Shown: positions 54,869-64,000 of the stretch, in pieces
Layout: each line of letters begins with the position of its first letter
Numbering within the stretch: position 1 is the stretch's first letter
Assembly (NCBI GenBank): GCA_029215795.1
Contig: JARDYH010000003.1
Coordinates: 100,782,609-100,846,608, forward strand
Direction of reading: 5' to 3'
DNA length: 64,000 bases
Origin: Anniella stebbinsi
Taxonomy: Eukaryota > Chordata > Lepidosauria > Squamata > Anniellidae
Program-made: the position numbers and the translations under genes
The notes under the pieces: generated by a model
The model's input: only the letters and a program-made list of their open reading frames with translations
Database searches by the model: none
Told to the model about the DNA's origin: nothing

Positions 54869-55577
54869 TAGGGATGTGCACGGTCCCAAAAAATCAAATT
54901 GGGATTGGGATCGGGACCAGCACTGTGGCGTCGGATCGGATCGGGTGTCATCCGGACGCCGTTTTAGGTGTTTTTGCCATAGGCTTACATTGGGGGAAAG
55001 AAAGCTTTCCCCCAATGTAAGCCTATGGCGAAAACATGGGGGCAGGTGAATAGGGACCTCCACCTCCCTCCCCCCCCACTCCCGCTCCTTACCTGCCAGG
55101 GCCGTCCACTTCCGTCCGCTTCCATCCACTGTCGTCCACTGCCCCAATCTACTGAGAAACAGGCTTCATGGCCTGCCTCTCAGTAGAGCACCGGGTGGTC
55201 ATCACCCGGCGCTCTACTGAGAGGCAGGCCGCGAAGCCTGTTTCTCTGTAGATTGGGGCAGCGGATGGCAGCAAGGAGACAACAGGTAAGGAGCACAAAT
55301 GGGGGGAGGAAGGGAGGTCCCCAGTCACCCGCCACCATGTTTTCCCCATAGACTTGCGTTGTGGGAAAGCTTTCTTTCCCCTAATGCAAGCCTATGGCGA
55401 AAACACAAAAAATGGAGGCCCGATTTTCCAATTTTTCCCGATCAAAATTGGGGGGGGGGGGGAAATCGGATTGGAAAAAAATCAGACCTCCATTTTTTGA
55501 AATCAGAATCATTAATTAACGTTCCGATTTTGGCTGGCCCGGATCATGGATCGGGTCCGATCCGTTGCACATCCCTA
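54869..55577. mobile_element. Foldback non-autonomous transposon, TAGGGATGTGCA termini
   Basis: The ends TAGGGATGTGCACGG and TTGCACATCCCTA are inverted. The flanks AAAAAAAG (54861-54868) and ATAAAAAG (55578-55585) match at 7 of 8 positions. Inside are at least three hairpins: CATAGGCTTACATTGGGGG around 54980-55026, CTACTGAGAAACAGGCTTC around 55148-55254, and a GGAAAGCTTTCTTTCC-type palindrome around 55364. GATCGG subterminal repeats recall the 31246-34215 element. No transposase; hAT-like by the 8-bp flank. Confidence 0.8.
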
Positions 55578-55585
55578 ATAAAAAG

Positions 55586-56889
55586 AGTACCAATAAGACC
55601 AGACTTAGGATGTTTAGGATGGGGTGGGGAGTATGCAGAGCTTTGAGATACAACACACAGAGAGAGAAAGAGAGAGAGAGAGAAGTGAATTTTAAGAAGT
55701 AATACCAGATAAAAGCAGACTCTTCCAGAGCAGCTCCTTTCTGTGGCTTGGCTGTTCTCCCGTGCTCTGGCTGCATAGAGCAGACCTGCACAGCCTGTGT
55801 GGTTCATGTGTAGCAATTCCCTTGGGTCACATCCAGCCTTGTCAAGTGCAATCTGGACTGCCTCTGCCTGGGACTGAGCCCTTGTGTTGCTCAGAAAACG
55901 TCTGTATGGCGCATGGGGGGTTGATCCCCAGGGCCCCCTCCCAGCCTGAACCTTTCTTCTCCATGATACACCTCTGCTGGGGAGACTACTGCCGTCAGCC
56001 ATGTTCAGTCTTAGCCCTGGAAGCCATAGAGCTTCCTGGGCAGGGAGGACAAGGATATTGCAACCAGGCAAGTGGAGCAGCCACCCACACATCCAACACC
56101 ACTTGCAGTACTCAGGGCTATAAGAGTTGCCCACCTTTGTGTTGAGAGATCACGAATAGGCATTCTTGCATCAAAAGTTTAAGAAGTCTCAGTGGACCAT
56201 GGCTAATGATTCCAGTCATTAAAAAAAAGACCATAAGTCTCATTTTGGCATTTCCCTCTGGAATTGTTACATCTTGGCCACCAGCGGAAAGTACCACTTG
56301 CCACCAGCCGCTCTGCCCACCTGTGCAAAGTCTTCATCGGATACTACCCTCTGCCTGGTGAGCAAAGGAAGCTTGGGAGAGAAGTGGAGATTTTCTCTCA
56401 CTTTGTTTGAATGAGAAAAGAAACAGCAGGTGAGTCTCTCACTGTTCCTCATCTTATTTCTTTTATTTTTATTTATTGAATTAATAGGCATATCCTACCC
56501 TTCAATACATTTCACAGGACAGCTTACAAAGCCAATCTGTTGTATCTGCACCAGAACCAAAGTGATAAGGGGAAAAGGAGGAAACAGGTAGAGCAGATAC
56601 TTGCCCCAAAGGTAGAGGAAAGCATCCCTCAGCAACCTGTGGTCTATCCCTGCTCTGCTGCAGAATCTCAGGCACTGGCAGTTGTGTCTCCTGGATCCAT
56701 CTCTGGGGTGTCTCATTGCCAGAACAGGCAATTCACCATGGTCTGTGTGAGCATCCATTCATGGCATACCAAATGGAATCCTGCCCACATTATCTGCTAC
56801 ATGAACTGCAACCAGTGAAATCCTGCAGGAAAAGCACTAAAGCCAGATCAGCATAGTTAACGAGAAAAGGGTGATGGAAGGTGGCTGGG
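55586..56889. other. Unassigned; GA microsatellite, LINE-tail-like patch
   Basis: A GA-rich microsatellite lies at 55656-55683. A minus-strand frame at about 55690-56134 stays open for about 150 codons (contains TRAQSQAEAVQIALDKAG) but has no domain I recognise and no clear splice or promoter context, so I do not call a gene. 56457-56545 resembles a LINE tail on the minus strand. Confidence 0.3.
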
Positions 56890-57165
56890 TTGCCGCCACC
56901 TTCTTGGTTCAGCTCGTTGCAGACTAAAGCATTCTTGAACCCTGACTCGGGCCCTGTCCTGTGGGAGACCCTTACTTCGTTACTACATAGGATTGGTTCA
57001 GCTTGTGCTTTATTTTGCTTCGGGGTATTGAGCCAAAGGTTCTCTGTGATTGTCTGTATAGCTTGTCCTTCCTATTTCCTTCCCCCTATCTTAATAAACT
57101 ACGTATCTGCCTTTAGAGCTGTGCGTAAATCCTTTTGGCCTAGTAACTTGCTACGGTATAACATT
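56890..57165 (+). mobile_element. Possible LTR end with downstream leader
   Basis: CTTAATAAACTACG (57091) gives a polyadenylation signal. About 60 bp later the segment ends ACGGTATAACA. It is followed by TTTTGGGCTTGGGGAA, which resembles the TGG-starting primer-binding area after an LTR, and then by GGTGGTGGCAGC. No second LTR, TATA box or gag frame was found, so this is a weak call. Confidence 0.3.
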
Positions 57166-59369
57166 TTGGGCTTGGGGAATTAAACCTGAGGGCATCAGCT
57201 TGAACCCGTGTTTTAGTAGCCCCAAGTGTACCCAAGAGGCCTGAGGTTCCCCTGACTCAGGCTGGAGTGGATGAACCAGGTGGTGGCAGCCTATTGATTC
57301 TTTATAATCCCTGCCTACCTTGCAGGAGTTTGAGTAGCTCCCATTCTTCCTTCACAACTCTCATACAAGAGAAACAGACAGACGTGTTACACAGCTACAT
57401 TTTATAACAAGTGTCACAAAAATACTAATCTATCATGAAGATCAGTGAAAGTGTTAGGAGGATTAACGAAGGACTTCAAAGATGTAAAACTTGAAATGTC
57501 AAATATAAACACATAATTAAGTTTAAAACATATGTTTTTTAAATACCTGGTTTGAAACCAGAGATTTGATCAAGCGAAAGTCCCGGGTTAGCAGCGAGGC
57601 ACAAATTAAATTGATGTCACATACACAACTAGATGCCCCGAGCAATTTCAACTAGTGTTCATGTGTTTTATGGTAAAACACAGGGGCTGGTACTACTCTG
57701 TACTACAAACTTTGCCAAGAAAAGCACTCTGGATGGATGATGCTTACATAAACAGTATTATAACTCATTTGAAAAAAATGAAAAAGGTTATAAATTATAA
57801 TGTAAAAATATGACCCTACACTTAATATTACTCTTTATGTGTGGGACCCCTGCAACAAAATGTTGTAGTGTGGAATGCTCCAGTTCAGTGTTCTTTCAAA
57901 GTATATTATTACATTCCACTTCCCCCTCCAACCATCAGTCAGCATTTCATGGCCACTGAGCATCCACAGTCCTCATTGAGCTGTTGGGGAGTGACTGCAC
58001 CCTTGGATTTTTCCTCTAGATATATTTTACTGCTGCACATCTGGGAGTTCCCACAAGCCTGCTGAGTCCTCCCTCTTGTGTATCAATGGTGTTATATAAG
58101 GATTGATACTCAGAGAACTGCGTTTGTATTAGTAGATATGATAAATTGTCCATCACAAATGGAAAAAAGAGACAACTCCCCTAAAAGATTTTCAGACTTT
58201 TTCATTTCTTCCAGCCTCAACCCTCATTCACCTTTTAATAAATTTAATAAATTTTAATAAATTTCCAGTTGGGAAAGCAATACAGACCTCAACAAACAGG
58301 AGCTTGTTTACATTGGCTGGGTTTCTAAACCTGACCCCACGTGCACTGGTTGTAGTTGGCTGGTACCAGCCAACTCTACGCCACTGTCCCTGGACAAATA
58401 TCTATTGTTAAAATAATGTACGGCATTTAGTCAATCCACTGTTCTCAGTTGCTATCAAAGAAAACACTCATACAGAAATATAAAAGCAGGAAGCATAATT
58501 AAAAACACATGCAGCTTTGGATTGAGAAAAGTGCGGACTAGAATTTTCATAGAAATTATTCTTGCAAAAAGCACTTTACTAAATTGATATTGGGATCAAA
58601 AGGAAGTCATTTAAAAAGAAGATATATTTAACAATAACAGTTATTTTACATAAAAATATGAAATTGTAATAAAGACTGCTGTTTATAGTACAGAGGTACA
58701 ATTATATAGTGGTAGCATCTGGATATATAATGATATGAAATAATAATACCTATGCTGTCTCATAGACCTCCAAATGCCATAATTATGCCCCTTTCCCTTC
58801 AACTCAGGATAGACCAAGACCAGACTCTGAAAGACAACTCTTTACCCTTGAAACTAAATAGCAAACCAAATTCTACCAACTGGCCAAAAAAAATGTTGAT
58901 CAAACACACAACAATGCAAACAGATGGTTGCTGCTCTATAAAATCTATGAACCGGCAGTTTATCCTGTTCCCCAAAACAGCCTTGGCTCTGCCATATCAT
59001 AATTTTCGCTCCACTGTCTTTGTGGGATGGGAAGACTGCCCAAACCCCTGAGTATGGAAATTTACAAGAAGTTCAAAATTTTCCTTGTTTGGATGTCCTG
59101 GGATGCAATAGCCTTTTACCTTTAGGATGCAGAAAAGCAGTCCATTCGACCCCCTGCCCTCCACCCACAGAGGAAAGACTCAGAAATCATTTTCTTATGA
59201 CCTAAATAAAACACACATTTTCTAAGCATTGTACAGAGAAGCCTGCTTGCATTTTTTGTGCCACCTTCTATGTCAAGCACATTTTACTCCTCCTTTTTCA
59301 TAGGATTATTCACATTTTCACCTCTTTTCCCTGTATGGAAGTATCTTTTTGGACTCTATTAATACCCCA
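57166..59369. other. Unassigned, AT-rich
   Basis: No recognised element. A short tandem AATTTAATAA-type patch occurs at about 58234-58264. Confidence 0.3.
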
Positions 59370-59476
59370 AGTGTCTTAATGGATCACAAGCTGAATACGA
59401 GTCAGCAGTATAATGTGGCTGCTAAAAAAGCTAATGAATTTTTATATTGTATCAACAGAAACATACTGTCTAGGTT
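59370..59476 (+). mobile_element. Old CR1 fragment
   Basis: About 105 bp in plus orientation encode DHKLNTSQQYNVAAKKANE, a CR1 RT C-terminal block, then NRNILS. The DIRS fragment begins directly after it. Confidence 0.7.
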
Positions 59477-60342
59477 ACAGGAAAGACAGGCTACTTACTT
59501 GTAACTGCAGTTCTTTGAGTGGCCATTTGTGCATTAAACTTATGGGCTCTGGAGCCTTGTTTCAGGAAACTTCCATAGCCGAGATTCTTTTTGGCAGGAA
59601 CCCTCCTCCAGCATCCCACTGTGCCTGCATACAGCGAGTTCTTGCCTATTCCCACAGTTCCTTGAGGGGTATCGGATCCGAGACCAATCCTGTATCCCAC
59701 AATCCTCCACACTATGTCTTTTAGAACAGACATGTCTGGATGTAGAGTTCTATCTTTATCTTTGGGCGGAAGGCCCAGTGTTAATGGTAGGTGAAGAAAA
59801 TTCCTCCAGGCTAACCTGAGTAGATTGGCAAACCAGGATTGTCTTGGCCACCATGGGGCGATGAGAATGGGAAATGGGGGAAACCGGTAAAATAATTATT
59901 TCATCCATGGCTGAAGAAATGTGTTTCCAAGGGACAGTCTTCCCAGGTCTGCTCTTGTGCAGAACCTGGGGCACACTGCATTCTCCGCAGAGGCAAAGAG
60001 GTCCATGGACAGGGAGCCCCATCTGTGGAACAATCAGCAAACGACTGAATGTGAATGCTGCAAACGAGTGAATGTGAATGCTGCCACTGACGGGATGAGA
60101 GGTAAGTGCTGATCAGAACATCCACCAGCAAATTGTCTTTTCTCACGATGTGGAGAGCTGTCAGGACAACTCCGCATGGTATTGCCCAGTAGGAAATCTC
60201 ATGGGTTAGGAAAATCAGACAAAATGCACATGTAGCTCTTTGCATGTTCAAATGCCATACTACTGTGGTGTTGTCGGTAAGTACTTTGATTCTTCAATGT
60301 GAAAGCTTGACAATTTGAGGGCTTTCTTTACTGCCAACGTTT
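59477..60342 (-). mobile_element. DIRS-type retrotransposon fragment (RNase H end and 3' region)
   Basis: Minus strand: TTVVWHLNMQRATCAFC (RNase H), then YWAIPCGVVLTALHIVRKDN, where active copies have a DN..AD motif and this copy has DNLLVD. Then non-coding sequence to the terminal TGTAACTGCAGTTCTTTGAG region at about 59497. Tyrosine recombinase is not recognisable. The fragment lies between an old CR1 and a younger CR1 end. Confidence 0.65.
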
Positions 60343-60993
60343 CCATAGAATCATAGAAGAGTTGGAAGGGGCTTATAAGGCCATCGAGTCCAACCCCCTG
60401 CTCAGCGCAGGAATCTACATTAAAGCATCCCTGATAGATGGTTGTCCAGCTGCCTCTTGAATGCTTCTAATGTGGGAGAGCCCACCACCTCCTTAGGTAA
60501 TTGGTTCCATTGCCATACTGCTCTAACAGTCAGGATGTTTTTCCTGATGTCCAGCCGGAATCTGGCTTCCTGTAACTTGAGGAGCCCATTATTCCGTGTC
60601 CTGCACTCTGGGTTGATCAAGAAATGATCCTGGCCCTCTTCTGTGTAACAACCTTTCAAGTATTTGAAGAGTGCTATTATGTCTCCCCTCACTCTTCTCT
60701 TCTCCAGACTAAACATACCTAGTTCTTTCAATCTCTCCTCATAGGGCTTTGTTTCCAGACCCCTGATCATCCTCACTGCCCTCTTCTGAACACGCTCCAG
60801 ATTGTCTGCATCCTTCTTGAAGGGTGGTGCCCAGAACTGGATGCAATACTCAAGATGGGGCCTAACCAGTGCCGAATAGAAGGGAACCAGTACCTCGTGT
60901 GATTTGGAAGCTATACTTCTATTAATGCAGCCCAAAATAGCATTTGCTTTTTTTGCAGCCACATCACACTGTTGGCTCATGTTCAGCTTGTGA
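60343..60993 (-). mobile_element. CR1 3'-end fragment
   Basis: The 3' end starts CCATAGAATCATAGAAG on the plus strand. It extends through the CR1 C-terminal coding region and is truncated at about 60993. It is the least damaged C-terminal CR1 region in the window. Confidence 0.9.
60420..60980 (-). pseudogene. CR1 ORF2 C-terminal region, 186 codons open
   Basis: A single open stretch from SQQCDVAAKKANAILGCIN through [38 protein letters not shown] and [14 protein letters not shown] to QLDNHLSGML and the natural stop. An extra residue appears in NNGLLKLQEA. Upstream RT and endonuclease are missing, so it is a truncated but unmutated-looking tail. Confidence 0.85.
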
Positions 60994-61790
60994 CATGCTT
61001 TCCCTTCCTCCGCTCCAATTGGGGACTTTAAGGTGGCCCCAGAAAGCCATTTTTCTGTCCCCCACTAGGTGTCTCTTTTTTGGTTTCCCAAATATGGTCA
61101 CCCTACTCAGTTCATGCACAGGCTGCATATCCATCCCTAGATATTTACTCAAAAGTAAGACCCATTGAATTTCCTTGGTTCTTGAAAAGCAACACACTTG
61201 CTTTTAGATTTGCCAGTCTCAGCATTCTATGTGTGCTATGAATGCCTGCTCTGTCTGTCCCTATAGTTTCCTGCAAGGTCCAGCCAGGGGAAGCCAGTAA
61301 ATTAAACCCAGGGGTGGAGGGTGGGATTCCCTCAGGTTCATCTGACAGCAGGTGCTATAGAACATGGACCTTCCAGGAGTGTTGAGGCTGGATTTCTGGC
61401 AGACCCAGCCAGGCAACTTTATGGCCTGTTAGTCCCTCCATTTGGTAGACCGCAGAGTACCTGCCTCATAAGGCAAATGGCCACATGAGAACTGTTATTA
61501 TGGCCTGCTACTTTGTTTGTCTTTAGTAGTCTGTGGTCCAGGGGACCCTTACTCAGTGCCTTACTCAGTGCCTCTGATAGCAAAGAGATTGAGGATTTTC
61601 CCCAACTCAGTTACTCTTGAAGTTACTAAGCCTGTTGAAAATAGATTTTATAACATAAGCATGAAAACAGTGAATACCCCTTTTAACTTGTTAAACCAAT
61701 GAAAACATGCCACACAAGAAGTCTTAAGATATGAATGGTTTATAAAGAAAAGTAAATGCAAAAGAACATCAGATGCAGAAGTGAAATCTG
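60994..61790. other. Unassigned
   Basis: No recognised element or gene. AAATATGGTCACCCTA near 61091 resembles an end of the MITE at 62029-62348 and may be a solo relic of it. Confidence 0.3.
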
Positions 61791-61796
61791 AAACAT

Positions 61797-61829
61797 TACT
61801 ACTACTACTACTAGTAGTAGTAGTAGTAT
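61797..61829. repeat. Palindromic ACT/AGT microsatellite
   Basis: (TAC)n passes directly into (TAG)n, making a perfect inverted microsatellite able to form a hairpin. Confidence 0.9.
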
Positions 61830-61912
61830 CCTGCCTTTTGCCCAATGCTGGGCCTCAGGGCAGCCTTACAAAACTAAAACATATACAGCTAAAACCTATA
61901 AATAGGAATATA

Positions 61913-62415
61913 CTAGGCTGACCATATGAAAAGGAGGACAGGGCTCATGTAACTTTAACAGTATTTAAAATGTTTAAAATGCTTTAATATTGAAAAGTAT
62001 TTAATTATATTTTTAACTTTTGTACATTTAGGCTGACCATATGAAAAGAAGGACAGGGCTCATGTAACTTTAACAGTTGTAGAGAAAAGGGAATTTCAGC
62101 CAGTGTCATTTGTATGCAATTAGTTCCTGGTGAAATTCCCTCTTCATCACACCAGTTAAAGTTGCAGGGGCCCTGCCTTCTTTTGTATATGGTCACTCTA
62201 GTATAGTGCCTGCAACTTTAACTGTTGTGATGAAGAGGGAATTTCACCAGGGACTAATTGCATACAAATGACACTGGCTGAAATTCCCTTTTCTCTACAA
62301 CTGTTAAAGTTACATGAGCCCTGTCCTCCTTTTCATATGGTCAGCCTAAATATACAAAAGTTAAAAATATAATTAAATACTTTTCAATATTAAAGCATTT
62401 TAAACATTTTAAATA
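61913..62415. mobile_element. Composite palindromic MITE
   Basis: A complete short MITE (62029-62348) is flanked by a 60-70 bp AT-rich segment in inverted copies (61971-62028 and 62349-62415), giving an overall palindrome centred near 62188. On the left a further partial MITE end (TAGGCTGACCATATGAAAAG at 61914) precedes the AT-rich segment; the right counterpart is missing. Confidence 0.75.
62029..62348. mobile_element. Short MITE with TAGGCTGACCATATG termini
   Basis: 320 bp, nearly one hairpin: TAGGCTGACCATATGAAAAG at the left is complementary to the right end, and the body (AACAGTTGTAGAGAAAAGGG, GGTGAAATTCCCTCTTCATC) repeats inverted around 62188. No ORF. Superfamily not determined. Confidence 0.85.
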
Positions 62416-62694
62416 CATAACAATTTAAAAGTCAAAGGTATAGACAGAGGTCCAGATTATTTGCCAAAGGCCTGCTGGAACAAAAAAGGGTTTGTCTGCA
62501 TCCAAAAACACATCAAGGACGGAGCCAGTGTAGACTGCAAGGATTAGAAAGAAAATCCATGTATGTACACTATGCAAAATAAACGACAGCTCAACTGTTT
62601 CTAAACCTTATTAGAAAAACAGGGTGACTAGGCCGAAACCAGCGTTGTAGGCCCAGAAGCACTGAAAGGTTTCAATATTGTACTTAAAACTTAA

Positions 62695-63180
62695 CACCGG
62701 CCCAAACTAATTAAATGAAGTGTTTGAAGCTTTCAACTTATAGCAGTATGGACCAAACTCTTAGAAAAGAGGGAAGGAGCACTGTGTGTGAGTGGGGTGG
62801 GGGAAATTAAAAGAAAGGTATAGCTACCTATTCCCAGGAGAGATCTGAAGATCAGGTTACCATGGATCCAGAGGAACCACACCCTGCTTCACCAGGGAGC
62901 AAAAGAGCAAACTGGCCTTATGAAGATAGCCCAAATTACTCTCAGAGCCAAAGGAATGCATGTTCCAGAAGAGAAAAGAGAAACTCTTCTTCTTCACTCA
63001 AAAGGTCTGTGCTAGAGGCAGCAGCCATTTCACTCACCCACCCCACATTCTAAGGCAGGAGGGAGGGGGGAGAGCGATGCTACTGAGCGTGTGTCAGTGT
63101 CGCGTTATGAGGGAAGATGGCCGCCTCATTGACTTGAATGAGAGGTTAAAATAGTCCTTAAAAGTCAATCGAAGGGAATT
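62695..63180 (+). mobile_element. L1 5' UTR fragment, second copy
   Basis: Collinear with 38798-39300: AGTGTTTGAAGCTTTCA, GTATAGCTACCT, GATCTGAAGA.CAGG and GA.CCAGAGGA blocks appear in the same order. It ends in GGGAAGATGGCCGCC, similar to AAGATGGCGGCG at 39287. No ORF1 could be followed with confidence afterwards. Confidence 0.6.
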
Positions 63181-63639
63181 TTAAAAAAAACGAAAAGCTT
63201 TCCATCAACTACAGTCGAGGAGGAAGAAGACCACACCACTGGATTACTTAATAAGGCTCTAGAAATTATGCAAATTGTGAGCACAAAAAGTAGCAACCTG
63301 GAAGTAAATTTTACAAAAGCAGGGAGAGAGGTTTGTATTCCTTTTCTAACTTAAACTGCTCTCCTTCCCTCAATCTTTCACCAATCTAATTGAAATTTTC
63401 AGGTAATGTAAAACAAACATTTCTTTCTGGCACCTGTAAATTTCAGAACGGTTGATGAAACATTTTTGATTTTATGGCTGTTAGAATGACCCCCTCCCGC
63501 CCAATTATCACTTTAACATGGCGGAATGTGTTTTTTACTGACGGCCCTTAACAATGGAGGCACGGCTGTGCCTCCATTAATAATGTGTAGTTGTCCATTA
63601 AGTTAGATCCCTATTGATGGTTCCTTTCTGATAGCTAAA
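63181..63639. other. Unassigned, with one hairpin
   Basis: 63553-63578 is AATGGAGGCAC, loop GGCT, GTGCCTCCATT (perfect 11-bp stem). Otherwise no recognised feature. Confidence 0.4.
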
Positions 63640-64000
63640 ACAAATGAGGAGAGAAGGCACCAAAACACTGTGCAGAGCACTGCAAGTTGCAAGATTGTGA
63701 TGACGTTTATTCTAAACCCAACATATTTCGGGTTATAAAAAAACTTTTCTCAAGGGCACTCTACAACAAAAACAAATGTAAAACTGTGAATAACACTTAA
63801 TGCAATGATCAACACTCATTAAAAACTTATTCCCCATAACTTATATCCAAACCAAGCAGTGCAACAAAACAAAATACAAAATACACAGATAATAAACAAT
63901 ATTTACTTTAATCAAAATTTACCCAGAAGTCTTTTAAATACAGAAACTTACTGATAATAAACAACATACTCTAATGCAATAATACATCCTAAATAGCCAC
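63640..64000. repeat. Unclassified retroelement end, possibly Penelope-like
   Basis: On the minus strand: a GAAAAGTTTTTTTATAACCC segment, then CGAAATATGTTGGGTTTAGA and ATAAACGTCATCACAATC. This arrangement (a CCCGAAA..TGTTGGGTTT element followed by AATAAA-like sequence) is familiar from Penelope-like elements, but no coding sequence is present and the element runs off the window. Confidence 0.3.

Larger units (their letters stand above)
61795..62530 (-). mobile_element. L2-type LINE tail interrupted by a composite palindrome
   Basis: The left part 61795-61912 has a TAC/TAG repeat and TATCCTGCCTTTTGCCC..GGGCCTCAGGGCAGC. The right part, about 62416-62530, has GGCCTGCTGGAACAAAAAAG and ACGGAGCCAGTG, the continuing L2-like body. 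Both read on the minus strand. The middle is inserted palindrome. Confidence 0.6.

Noticed and set aside
1..64000. Host protein-coding gene, tRNA, rRNA or CRISPR array
   Set aside because: No exon chain, cloverleaf or regularly spaced repeat-spacer pattern was found. The SINE at 37536-37775 has tRNA-like boxes but is a dispersed repeat.

Overview
This window reads as intergenic or intronic DNA of a non-avian reptile, most likely a squamate (lizard-type). The evidence is the mixture of repeats: several CR1 LINEs with the ATTCTATGA-type 3' end, L2-clade LINEs with a CCGCCTC..GAGGCGGG 3' tail, long L1 copies of at least two lineages, DIRS tyrosine-recombinase retroelements, a tRNA-derived SINE resembling the Sauria/Squam type, and hAT-like and TA-flanked non-autonomous DNA transposons. 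I found no convincing host gene, rRNA, tRNA gene or CRISPR array. The open frames that make sense are all pieces of transposable elements. Family names come from reading translated motifs and tails by eye, without a database search.

Layout. 1-1.35 kb: L2-clade reverse transcriptase remnant (minus). 3.1-3.7 kb: L2 endonuclease remnant (plus). 3.8-14.1 kb: a minus-strand nest. An I/Jockey-superfamily LINE (possibly Vingi-like) is split inside its endonuclease by an almost full-length CR1 (6.75-9.78 kb). Next comes an LTR-like block (9.9-10.96 kb), then an ORF1 with a PIP-box-like motif and a 5' UTR, then a DIRS fragment. 14-26 kb: decayed CR1 pieces, microsatellites and unclassified degenerate repeats. 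26.7-28.6 kb: an inverted-repeat DNA transposon abutting a CR1 (plus). 30.7-34.3 kb: an L2 LINE tail cut by a 2,970-bp near-perfect palindrome with an exact 8-bp target-site duplication. 35.7-36.4 kb: a TA-flanked element made of two successive hairpins. 37-38.7 kb: L2 tail, SINEs, CR1.

38.8-54.6 kb is the most layered part. Plus-strand L1 pieces lie on both sides of a minus-strand older L1 (40.2-53.5 kb). That older L1 was itself hit by an L2 LINE (40.5-41.7 kb), by a younger full-length L1 with a 17-bp target-site duplication, an open ORF1 and a broken ORF2 (44.0-49.8 kb, itself carrying an L2 tail), and by a hAT-like element with a perfect 8-bp duplication (51.9-52.7 kb). 54.9-55.6 kb: a second foldback of the TAGGGATGTGCA terminal type. 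56.9-57.2 kb: a possible LTR. 59.4-61 kb: CR1 and DIRS fragments. 61.8-62.5 kb: an L2 tail hit by a composite palindrome. 62.7-64 kb: a second copy of the L1 5' region and a terminal unclassified repeat.

No pathway or operon logic applies: the genes here are competing retroelement ORFs, almost all with stops, frameshifts or lost catalytic residues. The strongest novelty candidates are the palindromic transposon at 31246-34215, the set of foldback elements sharing its termini, and the PIP-box ORF1 at 11212-11982.
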